Part shown: positions 52,883 to 61,686 of the stretch, in pieces | Numbering within the stretch: position 1 is the stretch's first letter | Layout of the letters: each line of letters starts with the position of its first letter | Origin: Haloprofundus marisrubri | Lineage (GTDB): Archaea; Halobacteriota; Halobacteria; Halobacteriales; Haloferacaceae | Assembly (NCBI RefSeq): GCF_001469955.1 | Contig: NZ_LOPU01000016.1 | Span: 248,001 to 312,000, forward strand | Length of the DNA: 64,000 nt | Direction of reading: 5' to 3' | Notes under the pieces: generated by a model | What the model saw: only the letters and a program-made list of their open reading frames with translations | Database searches by the model: none | Told to the model about the DNA's origin: nothing | Made by a program: the position numbers and the translations under genes

Positions 52883-53944
52883 CTACTCTACGAGCGCTCG
52901 CACGTCATCTCGAATACGCTCTATCACCGCCAGTTCGCGTTCTTCGGGCAGGTCGAGGTGGTGAAAGTCGTTCATGATTCGGACCAGCGCCAGCGCCTCG
53001 TACAGCGGTTCGGGCGTCGCAACTGTCTCGGCGCGGTCCGGTGCAGTCGACCGATAACCGGCGAGCATCGCGTTCCGGACCAGCGGACGACGGTCGGTGA
53101 CGTCGGATAGACCGGCGAGAAACGCGCCGCCGTAGAGGTAGACGGCGAACTCGAAGTCGAACGCCGCCGGCACTGCGAGCGTGTACCCCCAGTCGAGTAT
53201 CGCCGTCACTTCGCCCGTCTTCGCGTCGACGAGGAGGTTGTGGAGGCCGTGGTCGTTGCGTCCCAAGATGGGGTCGAAGGGGCCTTCCAGCCTGTCGATA
53301 CCCGCGTCGAACCATCGTCTCAGTTCGGGTGTCAACTCGGAAAAGCGAGAGTCGGCGTGGCGCTCGAGTTCGCTGTCGACGCGTTCGCGCAGATACGTCG
53401 GCCAACTCTCGCGGGGCGTTCCGACGGTCAATGTCGCCGGGTCGTCTCCGGGGTGGCCGCCGGTCAGTTCTGGTCCGACGTGGCGGACGTGACCGAAGCT
53501 TTCGACCACCGGAACGCCGTGCAGTTCGGCCAGATACGCCCCCATCTCCCGGGCGAATCGCTGGAGTGCGTCGTCGTCGAACCGAACGATGTGTTCGTAC
53601 GAAGTGGCGTCGCCGCGAACTGCACTCATGAGGTAGTACGGCGTCGGATGCGTCTCGTGGTCGTCGACGACGCCGAGCACTTCCGGAACAGGTATCGACG
53701 TCTGCGCGGCGAGGACGGCCTGTAGTCGTGACTCGGTCGGGATAGCCCACGCCTGCCCGTCGGGAGAACACTTCAAGTATCGCGCCCGTTCGACGCCGTC
53801 GCGCTCGACCACGAGTCTATACACCGAACAGAACCCGCGTTCGACGGCCGTCGACTCCCGAAGTTCCCACTCTGGTGTCGTCTCGTGAACCATCGCTTCG
53901 AGCGTCGGCCCCGAAATCTCGCGGGACTCGGGAATCTCGTCCAT
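52883..53944 (-). CDS. Aminoglycoside phosphotransferase-family kinase
   Basis: Protein of 353 aa with the APH/choline kinase fold. The catalytic loop reads GRNDHGLHNLLVD: the Asp-x4-Asn core is kept while the usual His two residues before the Asp is Arg. The following metal-binding motif is ILDWGY. Acceptor could be a small alcohol, amino sugar or antibiotic; most haloarchaeal members have no known substrate, and resistance should not be assumed. It lies alone between rio2 and the transporter gene. Confidence 0.75.
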   Translation of the reverse strand: MDEIPESREISGPTLEAMVHETTPEWELRESTAVERGFCSVYRLVVERDGVERARYLKCSPDGQAWAIPTESRLQAVLAAQTSIPVPEVLGVVDDHETHPTPYYLMSAVRGDATSYEHIVRFDDDALQRFAREMGAYLAELHGVPVVESFGHVRHVGPELTGGHPGDDPATLTVGTPRESWPTYLRERVDSELERHADSRFSELTPELRRWFDAGIDRLEGPFDPILGRNDHGLHNLLVDAKTGEVTAILDWGYTLAVPAAFDFEFAVYLYGGAFLAGLSDVTDRRPLVRNAMLAGYRSTAPDRAETVATPEPLYEALALVRIMNDFHHLDLPEERELAVIERIRDDVRALVE

Positions 53945-54027
53945 GGTCGGAGTGTCGTATCAAGCAACAGGATTCTTCCGGTAGTGTGACAGCCGATACC
54001 GAAGGGAGTCGCTGACTCCAGCCCCGA

Positions 54028-56202
54028 CTAGAACGTCACCCGTTCGAGCATCCGACGAGCGAACGGCGGCCGGCGCGACTCGCGCGGGTAGACGGTGACG
54101 GTGGTGCACCCCGGACTCGGGAACACCGGTCGCTCGTCGAACAGTGCGTCTCGAACCCTGTCGTCGGCACCGCGGCGTACCAACAGGTCGGGGCGAGACG
54201 GTTGCCCGCCGTCGGTTCGAATCGACTCGGCGCGAACCGGAACGGAGAGCATCTCCGAGAGTTCGGACTGGTACTCGGTTATCGTTCGTCTGTGCTCGTC
54301 GGTGCTGCGGTCGGCGGGATACCACAGCGAGATGCCGCCGCCGTTCGACGCGGCGACGGCCTCGGCGACGTTCACCGCCAGCGGCGAGTACGGCCCGCTG
54401 TCCTCGGAGAGAACTATCCGCTTGGGGTTGTCGTAGCCGAGGTTATCGACGAGCAGCACGTCACAGGGCGCGTGTCGGACGACCCAGTCTATCGGGTCGC
54501 CGACCAGCCGAGACCGAAGTCGAAGCGGTTCGTGTTCGGCGACTATCGAGTCGACCCCGCGGTTGGCGGCGAAGTTGACGACGGCGTGCTTCGTGTCGTG
54601 GCTGACGATTTCGTCGGCTTCGACGTCGACGCCGAACTCCTCAGAGAGCGCCTCCGTCCGCGTCTCGAAGGAGATGTCCGAGGACGACTGCACCGTCGCG
54701 TCCTCCGTCAACGGCGCTTGGTCGGGTATCTCCTCGAAGCGGACGGCAACGACGCGGCCGTCGTCGGGACGGACGAGGTCGGCGGCCAGCGCGACGAGCG
54801 CGTGTTCGCGGGCTTCGTCCGCGTTCTTCGTGAGCGCGACGAGCACTTCACGCGGGTTCTCCGACAGACTCGACTCGACTTCCGTGAGCGCGTCCCTGCC
54901 GACCTGCCGTCGAATCGCGTCCGTCGCTGCGCCTTCGCGGCTCACCCGTGGCCGGACGTAGAGGAAGTACCAGCCGACGCTTGCGACCGTGATGAGTACG
55001 GCCCCGGCGAGCGCGATGGTTCCCATCTGCGTGAGCAGCAGTACGCCGGTGATAGTGCCGAAAATCTGGACCCACGGATACAGCGGTGAGGTGAACTCGG
55101 GGTCGTACTCGGCACTGCCCTCCCGGAAGGCGACGACGGCGAGATTTATCATCGCAAACACCATGATTTGGAAGGCGCTGGCGAGTTTTGCGATATCCAG
55201 AATGGGGACGAACGCGATGAGAACCAAAAGCACCGCGCCGGTGAGCGTAATCGAGTTGACGGGCGTTCCGAGTCGGTCACTGACCGCCGACAGCGACGGC
55301 GGTGCCAACTTGTCTCGGCTCATCGCAAAGGGATAGCGCGACGAGGAGAGAATCCCCGCGTTCGCCGTCGAGATGAGCGCGAGGATGGCCGCGAGGATAA
55401 CCGCCACCACGCCGACCTGACCGAGCGTCTGTTCGGCAGCGACGGCGACGGGCGTGAGCGACCCGGCGACGCTTCCGGGGTCGGTGACGCCGACCAGCAC
55501 TGCCACGATAGCGACGTACAGCACGGTCGTGAACGCGAGCGACCCGAGGATGCCGAGCGGAATGTTCCGACCGGGGTTCTCGACTTCCTCGGCGACGCTT
55601 GCGACCTTGGTCACACCCGCGTACGAGACGAACACGAGTCCGGTCGCAGCCAACAGGCCGCCGATGCCGGCGTCGAAGAAGTTGGCGTAGTTCGCAGACT
55701 GGACGCTGGGGGCGCTCCCGGCGGTGAACCAGCCGAGCGCCGCCAGCATGACGACGACGATGACGACTTGGAGTCGGCCGGTCTGTTTCGCACCGACGAC
55801 GTTCACGAGGATGAGCACCGCTGCGAGGCCCAGTGCGACCGGTTTCAGCGGGAGGTCGAACAACAAGAGGAGATACGGGACGCCGCCGACGAGCGCGAGT
55901 GCACCCTTGAACGAGAGCGAGAACCACGTGCCGACACCGGCGATGGTGCCGAGCAGCGGACCCATGCCGCGTTCGATGTAGATGTACGTCCCGCCCGCTT
56001 CGGGCATCGCCGTCGCCATCTCCGACTTCGACAGCGCCGCTGGCACGACGAGCAATCCGGCCAGCGCGTAGGCGACGATGACGGCTGGGCCGGCGATTTC
56101 GAGCGCGAGCGCCGGGAGGATGAAGATGCCGCTGCCAATCATCGCGCCGATGCTGATAGCGAGAACGGAGAGCAGACCGAGGTCGCGTTCTAACTCTTTC
56201 AT
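54028..56202 (-). CDS. APC family amino acid transporter fused to UspA domains
   Basis: Protein of 724 aa. Residues 1-430 form a 12-helix APC transporter (ISIGAMIGSGIFILPALALE; SYAGVTKVASVAEEVENPGRNIP). The remaining ~290 residues are cytoplasmic and contain two universal stress protein-like modules (EVLVALTKNADEAREHALVA and later RIVLSEDSGPYSPLAVNVAE). Such fusions are common in haloarchaea and suggest that nucleotide binding gates transport. The substrate is probably an amino acid or polyamine. The gene is divergent from the AAA ATPase. Confidence 0.88.
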   Translation of the reverse strand: MKELERDLGLLSVLAISIGAMIGSGIFILPALALEIAGPAVIVAYALAGLLVVPAALSKSEMATAMPEAGGTYIYIERGMGPLLGTIAGVGTWFSLSFKGALALVGGVPYLLLLFDLPLKPVALGLAAVLILVNVVGAKQTGRLQVVIVVVMLAALGWFTAGSAPSVQSANYANFFDAGIGGLLAATGLVFVSYAGVTKVASVAEEVENPGRNIPLGILGSLAFTTVLYVAIVAVLVGVTDPGSVAGSLTPVAVAAEQTLGQVGVVAVILAAILALISTANAGILSSSRYPFAMSRDKLAPPSLSAVSDRLGTPVNSITLTGAVLLVLIAFVPILDIAKLASAFQIMVFAMINLAVVAFREGSAEYDPEFTSPLYPWVQIFGTITGVLLLTQMGTIALAGAVLITVASVGWYFLYVRPRVSREGAATDAIRRQVGRDALTEVESSLSENPREVLVALTKNADEAREHALVALAADLVRPDDGRVVAVRFEEIPDQAPLTEDATVQSSSDISFETRTEALSEEFGVDVEADEIVSHDTKHAVVNFAANRGVDSIVAEHEPLRLRSRLVGDPIDWVVRHAPCDVLLVDNLGYDNPKRIVLSEDSGPYSPLAVNVAEAVAASNGGGISLWYPADRSTDEHRRTITEYQSELSEMLSVPVRAESIRTDGGQPSRPDLLVRRGADDRVRDALFDERPVFPSPGCTTVTVYPRESRRPPFARRMLERVTF

Positions 56203-56618
56203 CGCTCACCCACGGCGGCGTCGCAGGACAGTACCACGATACGGTGACCAGCGGAGACACGAGAGGATACCGCCGTGTCGCCGGTGGGTCGGCAATCTCC
56301 TTGGAGTTCGTTCGAGGTCATGAATTGTGAACCGATATCGGTCGCCGAACCGAGTTGGCGACCGGTTGCTATCGCCGAATAGATACTGAAAACGCATAAA
56401 CAAGCCGGTTTGATTCTCGATTCGGGAAGTAAAACCGTTACATTTCTCGTATCGTTATCGGAGATTCGTCGGTCTTCACGCTCTAGGCGTTTTTTGGTTG
56501 ACACAAACTGTCGACACGACCGACGCTCGACGCGGCTAACGCTGACCCGACGGGTGCTCGGCCGTCGTCGAGTGAGACGTGGGAGCACACTTATTCCGAC
56601 ACTCCTCCTCGTCGGACT
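56203..56618. other. 416-bp divergent intergenic region
   Basis: No gene is seen. The region separates the APC transporter (leftward) and the AAA ATPase (rightward). A TATA-like CTTATTCC (56590-56597) lies about 25 nt before the ATPase GTG. In the middle is a 12-bp palindrome ACCGATATCGGT (56331-56342) overlapping a hairpin whose 8-bp arms are CGGTCGCC (56339-56346) and GGCGACCG (56357-56364). The centre (56380-56460) is AT-rich compared with the surroundings. Confidence 0.45.
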
Positions 56619-58772
56619 GTGCAATTCGTTGCGAAGACGCTCGATTTCAACCTCGCGGCCCGCGGCTACGCGGCTATCTCGCCCGCTGCGCTCCGACGCA
56701 GTTCGTTTGATGACGGTGACGTTATCCGACTGTCGACCGCCTCCGGGTCGAAAGCGTACGCACGGGTGACGCGAAGCACCTACGAGGACGACGACCGACT
56801 CCCCGTGGTCGGCATCGACCACTACCTCCGGGACTTGCTGGGCATCGAGTTCGGTGACCGCGTCACCGTCGACGACGTTTCGGTTGCTCGCGCCGACAGC
56901 GTCACGGTCCGTCTGCCGACGGTCGTCAACCTCGCCGGCGACCAAGCCGCGGTCGTCAAACCCCGTCTCGTCGGCCGACCGCTCGTCGAAGGAACTCCCG
57001 TCGCACTCGCACTCGATATCGACGACGGCGACGCCGAACAGCATCTGCCGATTCGCCCGACCGAACTCTACCCCGCTGGACCGGTCGTGGTCACCGAAGA
57101 GACGGAAGTCGAGGTGGCGCAGGACCTCGAACTCTGGGACGTTCGACACACCCCCGACGCGTCGACGAAGTCGCTTGAGGAGGTGGGAGGACTGGACGCC
57201 GAACTCGAACAGATGCGCGAACTCGTCGGCCTCCCCATCGAACACCGCGACCTGTTCGACCGTCTCGGCGTCGAAGCACCCTCGGGACTGCTGTTACACG
57301 GGCCACCGGGAACCGGCAAGACGCTCATGGCGACAGCGCTCGTCACCGAGATGGAGACGACGCTCGTCCACCTCAACGGCTCGGAACTCGCCGGTCCGAT
57401 GCGCAGCGTCGCCGCCGACGCCCTCCGTGAGGCGTTCGAGGAGGCGCGGGCCGAATCTCCCTCGGTGGTCTTCATCGACGAAATCGACGCTATCGCCCGC
57501 AAGCGCGACGACAGACGGGCGAGACCCACCGAGAGTCAACTGCTCCCGCAACTGCTGACGCATCTCGACGACCTCAGCGGCCGCGACGACGTGGTCGTTC
57601 TCGCGGCGACGAATCGCCTCGACGACCTCGATTCGGCGCTTCGTCGCGGCGGGCGGTTCGACCGCGAACTCGAAATCGGCGTTCCGGACCGCTCGGGCCG
57701 GCGCGCGATTTTAGACATCCACACCCGCGAGATTCCGCTGGCCGAAGACGTAGCACTCGACGACTACGCCGCTCGAACCCACGGGTTCGTCGGCGCGGAC
57801 CTCCGGACACTCGTCGTCGAAGCGGGGATGCACGCCGCCCAGCGCATCGACAGACAGTTCGACCTCTCGACGGTGTCGGCGGCCGCGGCGTTGCCGACAG
57901 CGGACCTCGTCGTCACCGTCGACGACTTCGACCACGCGCTCACACAGGTCGAACCGTCGGCGATGCGCGAAATCGCCGTCGAAGTGCCGACCGTCGGGTG
58001 GGACGACGTCGGCGGCCTCCACGACGTGAAGCAACGACTCCGCGAGTCCATCCAGTGGCCGCTGAACCACGGGTCGACCTATCGGCAGTTGGACATCGAA
58101 CCCGCCGCGGGTGTGCTCCTGTACGGGCCACCCGGGACCGGCAAAACGCTGTTGGCGCGTGCCGTCGCCAGCGAGACGCACTGTAACTTCATCTCCGTGA
58201 AGGGGCCCGAACTGATGAACCGCTGGGTCGGCGAATCCGAGCGCAACGTCCGTGAACTGTTCGAGAAGGCGCGGACGCACGCTCCCTGTGTCCTGTTCTT
58301 CGACGAGATAGACGCCATTGCGGGCCAACGCGGGGCCTCCGCGGGTAGTTCGGGCGTCACCGACCGCGTCGTCTCCCAACTACTGACCGAACTCGACGGC
58401 ATCGACCCGCTCGAACACGTCAGCATCGTCGCGGCGACGAACCGTCGCAACCTCATCGACGAGGCGTTGCTCCGGCCGGGGCGTCTCGACTACCAACTCG
58501 AAGTCGGCCTGCCCGACGCCGAGGCCCGCCGAAAGATATTCGAGATTCACACCGCGGAGAAACCGCTCGCCTCCGACGTTTCGCTCGAAACCTTGGTGGC
58601 CGAAACCGAGGGTGCCTCCGGTGCAGAAATCGAAGCCATCTGCCGGGAGGCGGCGCTCGAATCCCTTCGGGCGGCGCTCTCGGATGGCTCGTACACGTTC
58701 GACGACGATACCCCGCCGGTAGTGAGAAACAGAGAGTTCGACGCGGCGCTCGAAACGACGCTCGAGCGCTGA
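56619..58772 (+). CDS. CDC48/VAT-type AAA ATPase with two AAA domains
   Basis: Protein of 717 aa: N domain (1-170), D1 and D2. Walker A motifs GPPGTGKT start at residues 228 and 503; Walker B is FIDEIDAI in D1 and FFDEIDAI in D2; Arg-finger segments are RRGGRFDREL and RPGRLDYQL. D2 keeps the pore/GES segment (NRWVGESERN), but in D1 the equivalent reads AGPMRSVAADA. Family members unfold proteins or dismantle complexes in the cytosol. GTG start about 25 nt after a TATA-like box. Haloarchaea usually carry several CDC48 paralogues; this one lies 1 kb from the gas vesicle genes. Confidence 0.9.
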   Translation: MQFVAKTLDFNLAARGYAAISPAALRRSSFDDGDVIRLSTASGSKAYARVTRSTYEDDDRLPVVGIDHYLRDLLGIEFGDRVTVDDVSVARADSVTVRLPTVVNLAGDQAAVVKPRLVGRPLVEGTPVALALDIDDGDAEQHLPIRPTELYPAGPVVVTEETEVEVAQDLELWDVRHTPDASTKSLEEVGGLDAELEQMRELVGLPIEHRDLFDRLGVEAPSGLLLHGPPGTGKTLMATALVTEMETTLVHLNGSELAGPMRSVAADALREAFEEARAESPSVVFIDEIDAIARKRDDRRARPTESQLLPQLLTHLDDLSGRDDVVVLAATNRLDDLDSALRRGGRFDRELEIGVPDRSGRRAILDIHTREIPLAEDVALDDYAARTHGFVGADLRTLVVEAGMHAAQRIDRQFDLSTVSAAAALPTADLVVTVDDFDHALTQVEPSAMREIAVEVPTVGWDDVGGLHDVKQRLRESIQWPLNHGSTYRQLDIEPAAGVLLYGPPGTGKTLLARAVASETHCNFISVKGPELMNRWVGESERNVRELFEKARTHAPCVLFFDEIDAIAGQRGASAGSSGVTDRVVSQLLTELDGIDPLEHVSIVAATNRRNLIDEALLRPGRLDYQLEVGLPDAEARRKIFEIHTAEKPLASDVSLETLVAETEGASGAEIEAICREAALESLRAALSDGSYTFDDDTPPVVRNREFDAALETTLER

Positions 58773-58871
58773 CGGCGAGACGTGTCTCGCCGACGAAACG
58801 CCCGTAAGAATCGCGCCGTTCGAACCTCTCATCTCCAAAATCGTTGCGGTGGGTGGCGATTCGTGCTTCGG

Positions 58872-59369
58872 CTACCCTGAGACACCTTCTGCGGCGAACA
58901 GTTCCTTGAGATTGTCCTCGTCGTCCGGCGAGAGGTTGGTCTCGATGATGTCGAACTCGAACTCGTCCATCTCGTCTTTGATGCGTTCGACCTGTGCGTC
59001 CCGTGCGAGCAGGAACAGTGCGGAGTGCCCGGGTTCGATGCTCTCGCTGACTTCTTCGATGAACTCGTCGTCGACGCCGATGTCGCTGAACTTCCCGCCG
59101 AGTGCTCCCGAGGCGGCACCGACGGCGGCGCCGAGCCACGGCATCCAAAACAGCGTCCCGATGAGCAGGCCCCAGAACGCGCCGCCGAGCGCACCTGCGC
59201 CGACGAGGCTGTGCGCCTGCTTGACGTTCACTTTCCCGTTCTCGTTGCGCTGGACGACTGCTGCGTCCTCCAACGTAATCAGCTCCCGTTTCTGGAGTTG
59301 GTACAACTTCTCTCTGGCCGCCTCAGCGCCGTCGATATCGTCGAACGACAGCACGACTAGTGAACTCAT
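58872..59369 (-). CDS. DUF1269 family membrane protein
   Basis: Protein of 165 aa. An N-terminal alpha/beta part (SSLVVLSFDDIDGAEAAREKL) is followed by a Gly-rich hydrophobic hairpin (GAGALGGAFWGLLIGTLFWMPWLGAAVGAASGALGG as two segments) and a C-terminal acidic domain (GHSALFLLARDAQVERIKDEM). This is the DUF1269 layout. The function is unknown; members are often stress-linked. It is convergent with the AAA ATPase and next to the gas vesicle genes. Confidence 0.78.
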   Translation of the reverse strand: MSSLVVLSFDDIDGAEAAREKLYQLQKRELITLEDAAVVQRNENGKVNVKQAHSLVGAGALGGAFWGLLIGTLFWMPWLGAAVGAASGALGGKFSDIGVDDEFIEEVSESIEPGHSALFLLARDAQVERIKDEMDEFEFDIIETNLSPDDEDNLKELFAAEGVSG

Positions 59370-59488
59370 GTGAATTCACGAGTTCGTACAGTTACATATC
59401 AGATAAGCTTAATTAACGGGGATAGGAGTGTCCCGGCTACCCGAACGTCTGTGGGCTCGGACTCTCTGTCGATGAAGACGAAGCGATG

Positions 59489-59758
59489 TCAGGCAGGCTT
59501 CGTCCGCCGACCGCGGACCGCGTACGCGACGCCCGTCGCCGAGGCGACGAGCGTGCCGAGGACAACGCCGACCACGAGCAACTGTGCGAAAAGCGGCGTC
59601 AGCACCGACTCGACGCCCGCCGCCGACAACGCTGCGAGCCACATCGCCGTCGCTCCGGCGAGGAACCCGACTCGGTAGCGGCCGTGCGCGCCGTGGGCGG
59701 CGTCGAGACACAGCACTCCGCAGCAGAGAAACAACGCGAGCGTCGCCGAATCCGCCAT
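59489..59758 (-). CDS. Small membrane protein at the end of the gvpA-gvpO unit
   Basis: Protein of 89 aa with three hydrophobic segments and a short basic tail (RGRRTKPA). It begins ADSATLALFLCCGVLCLDA and holds three Cys in the first helix. It starts 3 nt after the gvpO stop, so it is cotranscribed with gvpA and gvpO. It does not resemble any Gvp family that I recognise. A membrane accessory of this cluster is possible. Confidence 0.55.
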   Translation of the reverse strand: MADSATLALFLCCGVLCLDAAHGAHGRYRVGFLAGATAMWLAALSAAGVESVLTPLFAQLLVVGVVLGTLVASATGVAYAVRGRRTKPA

Positions 59759-59761
59759 CGC

Positions 59762-60280
59762 CTACACGTGTTCCTCTCGGTCGGTGTCGGCGCGGCGGTA
59801 CCGGTCGACGCGGCGGTAGCCCGTCACGGTCCCACCCTCGTCGAGTTGAATTTCGTACGCGCCCAGAATGTCTTGGGTGTCCGGCACGGACGGCCGTTCG
59901 ATGACCTCGACCACGCCCTCCCAGCCGTCGTCGACTCGACGGAGTTCGGTGACGCCGTCGAGTTCGTGGCCGATGAGTTCGGTGGCGACGTTTCGCACCG
60001 ACTCCTTGACCGACATGATGTCGGCGGTTTCGCTTTGGTTCGACGAGTCGTTCTCGTCGCTTTCGTCCTCGTCTTCGTCTCCGGAGCCGTCGGCTTCCGG
60101 TTGCGGTTCTCCCTCGGCGACTTCGTCCAACCGCCGACGAATCGCTTCCTTGGCGCTCGAACGGTCTTCTCCCGACTGTTCGGCCTCGTAGGCGTCGCGA
60201 AGCGTCGCTTGGTCGTCTATCTCCTGCAGTTCGTCTTCGAGTTCGTCGACTGTGTGTTCGGTTGGGTCTAACTCTGGCAT
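59762..60280 (-). CDS. gvpO: Gas vesicle protein GvpO
   Basis: Protein of 172 aa. The N-terminal half is acidic and of low complexity (GSGDEDEDESDENDSS). The C-terminal half is the conserved GvpO domain (GWEGVVEVIERPSVPDTQD, then GYRRVDRYRR). In Halobacterium gvpO is essential for gas vesicle formation and affects gvpA-operon expression. It follows gvpA by 75 nt on the same strand, with gvpC and gvpN missing between them. Confidence 0.9.
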   Translation of the reverse strand: MPELDPTEHTVDELEDELQEIDDQATLRDAYEAEQSGEDRSSAKEAIRRRLDEVAEGEPQPEADGSGDEDEDESDENDSSNQSETADIMSVKESVRNVATELIGHELDGVTELRRVDDGWEGVVEVIERPSVPDTQDILGAYEIQLDEGGTVTGYRRVDRYRRADTDREEHV

Positions 60281-60355
60281 CGGTGGCTCCGGTCGGATTC
60301 CTCAGTTTTTGCCGTGGGTCCTGCCCGGACCGCCCGTCGGCGCGAGTACGCCGAC

Positions 60356-60628
60356 TTACGTCGTCGGTTCGTTCGGGTGCGTAGGCGTATCGACTTCGAT
60401 TTCGTTGATGTCGTAGTCGCCCTCCCCGGACGTCGCTTGCTCTATCTTCGATATCTCGTGTGCGTAGTGCAGGAACGTGTCGACGGACGCGGCGACGATA
60501 CGAGCCTCGACGGTGAGTATCTCGATACCGACGACCGACACCCGTGCCCAGATGTCGACGACGATACCTTTGTCGAGAATGCGGTCGAGCACTTCCGCGA
60601 GACTCGTGCTGTCTGGAGTATTCTGCAT
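60356..60628 (-). CDS. gvpA: Major gas vesicle structural protein GvpA
   Basis: Protein of 90 aa. The GvpA core is nearly invariant ([20 protein letters not shown], then [20 protein letters not shown] and [11 protein letters not shown]). It assembles into the ribbed, gas-permeable wall. The tail after residue 66 is longer and more acidic than in Halobacterium GvpA (76-78 aa). It is the first gene of the leftward unit and is divergent from gvpF. A TATA-like GATATGTAC (about 60689-60697, minus strand) suggests a leader of about 35 nt. Confidence 0.95.
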   Translation of the reverse strand: MQNTPDSTSLAEVLDRILDKGIVVDIWARVSVVGIEILTVEARIVAASVDTFLHYAHEISKIEQATSGEGDYDINEIEVDTPTHPNEPTT

Positions 60629-60811
60629 CGTACCGTATGAACCACGACTGCAACGTTAGCCACTTGGCCTGCAAATGCAGGGAGTACATATCCGTTCGGC
60701 GGAACGTGTTCGAAGTTTGTCGGTCGTCCGCGTATAAACACCCTGCACCTGCCGGCACAAGGGTACACTGGATTGCCGCCGATACTGACGGCAACGGCAG
60801 TCGAAGCTCCC
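60629..60811. promoter_or_regulatory. Divergent gvpA/gvpF promoter region
   Basis: Leftward TATA-like element for gvpA near 60689-60697; rightward GTATAAACA (about 60733-60741) for gvpF, predicting a leader of about 48 nt. Two inverted repeats lie between or over them: CCTGCA-AA-TGCAGG (60668-60681) and CGTTC-GGCG-GAACG (60693-60706). In Halobacterium and Haloferax mediterranei the gvpA promoter is driven by GvpE, whose gene is not seen here. Confidence 0.55.
60668..60681. promoter_or_regulatory. 14-bp palindrome near the gvpA transcription start
   Basis: CCTGCA-AA-TGCAGG has perfect 6-bp arms. It lies between the probable gvpA TATA box and its transcription start on the minus strand, a position suited to a repressor. 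The regulator is unknown. Confidence 0.4.
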
Positions 60812-61429
60812 ATGACTCAGTATCTCTACACGTACGGGGTGACCGACGACGGGTCGTTCGAGATGGACCTCCCGGGCGTCGACGACGCGACGACGGTGTA
60901 CACCGTCGATTACCGACGGTACTCGGCTATCGTCTCCGACATCGAGACGATGGAACCCGAGGAAACCGACGAGAACGCCCGCCTCCACGACGACGTGCTT
61001 CAGGCGGTCATCGAAGACCGAACCGTGGTTCCGATGCGCTTCGGGATGACGTTCAAAAACGGCCGCGCGCTGAAAGGCGTCCTCCGCGGCGGACAGCGCG
61101 CGTTCCGCCGGGCGCTGATGAACGTCGACGGGAAGGTCGAACTCGGCGTCAAACTCGTCACCGAGGAGGGCGTCGAAATCGACCGAGACGCCGTCCGCGA
61201 GGACGTGACCGAGCGTCTCGGCGCGGTAAGCGACCAACGCGCCGAGAACGACCTGTTCAGCGACCGCCTCGTCGTCAACGACTCCTATCTCGTCGCCCAC
61301 GAGGACCGCGAGGCGTTCGGCGAGGTGATGGGCGACGTGACCGAGACGTACGAGGGTGAACTGAAAGTACAGTACACGGGGCCGTGGGCGCCGTACAACT
61401 TCGTCGACATCGAAATCGGGGCGCAGTGA
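60812..61429 (+). CDS. gvpF: Gas vesicle protein GvpF
   Basis: GvpF/GvpL family protein of 205 aa, beginning TQYLYTYGVT, with the middle motif DRTVVPMRFGMTFKNG and the C-terminal GPWAPYNFVDIEIG, all diagnostic. GvpF binds GvpA and is thought to act early in assembly as a chaperone or nucleation component. ATG 60812 is chosen over an upstream TTG. The stop overlaps the gvpG start (TGATG). Confidence 0.92.
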   Translation: MTQYLYTYGVTDDGSFEMDLPGVDDATTVYTVDYRRYSAIVSDIETMEPEETDENARLHDDVLQAVIEDRTVVPMRFGMTFKNGRALKGVLRGGQRAFRRALMNVDGKVELGVKLVTEEGVEIDRDAVREDVTERLGAVSDQRAENDLFSDRLVVNDSYLVAHEDREAFGEVMGDVTETYEGELKVQYTGPWAPYNFVDIEIGAQ

Positions 61430-61686
61430 TGTTCATCATCGACGACCTGTTGATACGGCCCTTCGTCACCATCGCGGACACGCTGCACACGATGGCGGTC
61501 AAGGAAGTGTACGACGTAGGGACGATTCAGGACGAACTGAAAGAGACCCGACTGCTGTACGAACTCGGCGAGTTGGACAGAGAGACGTACGAAACGCGGA
61601 GCGAACAACTACGAGAAGACCTCGAACTGGCCAAAGAGATGCAACAGAAACTGCTCAGCGGTAACGTACAGGTGGCACAGGCGTGA
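61429..61686 (+). CDS. gvpG: Gas vesicle protein GvpG
   Basis: Protein of 85 aa: a hydrophobic N-terminus (FIIDDLLIRPFVTIADTLH) then a long charged helix (RETYETRSEQLREDLELAKE), the usual GvpG form. It is one of the minor proteins needed for gas vesicle formation in Halobacterium. It overlaps gvpF and gvpH by 1 and 4 nt, so the operon is tightly coupled. Confidence 0.9.
   Translation: MFIIDDLLIRPFVTIADTLHTMAVKEVYDVGTIQDELKETRLLYELGELDRETYETRSEQLREDLELAKEMQQKLLSGNVQVAQA

Noticed and set aside
52883-53944. Reading the APH-family kinase as an antibiotic resistance gene
   Set aside because: The catalytic core is only superfamily-level, the usual His of the catalytic loop is replaced, and there are no resistance neighbours or mobile elements.
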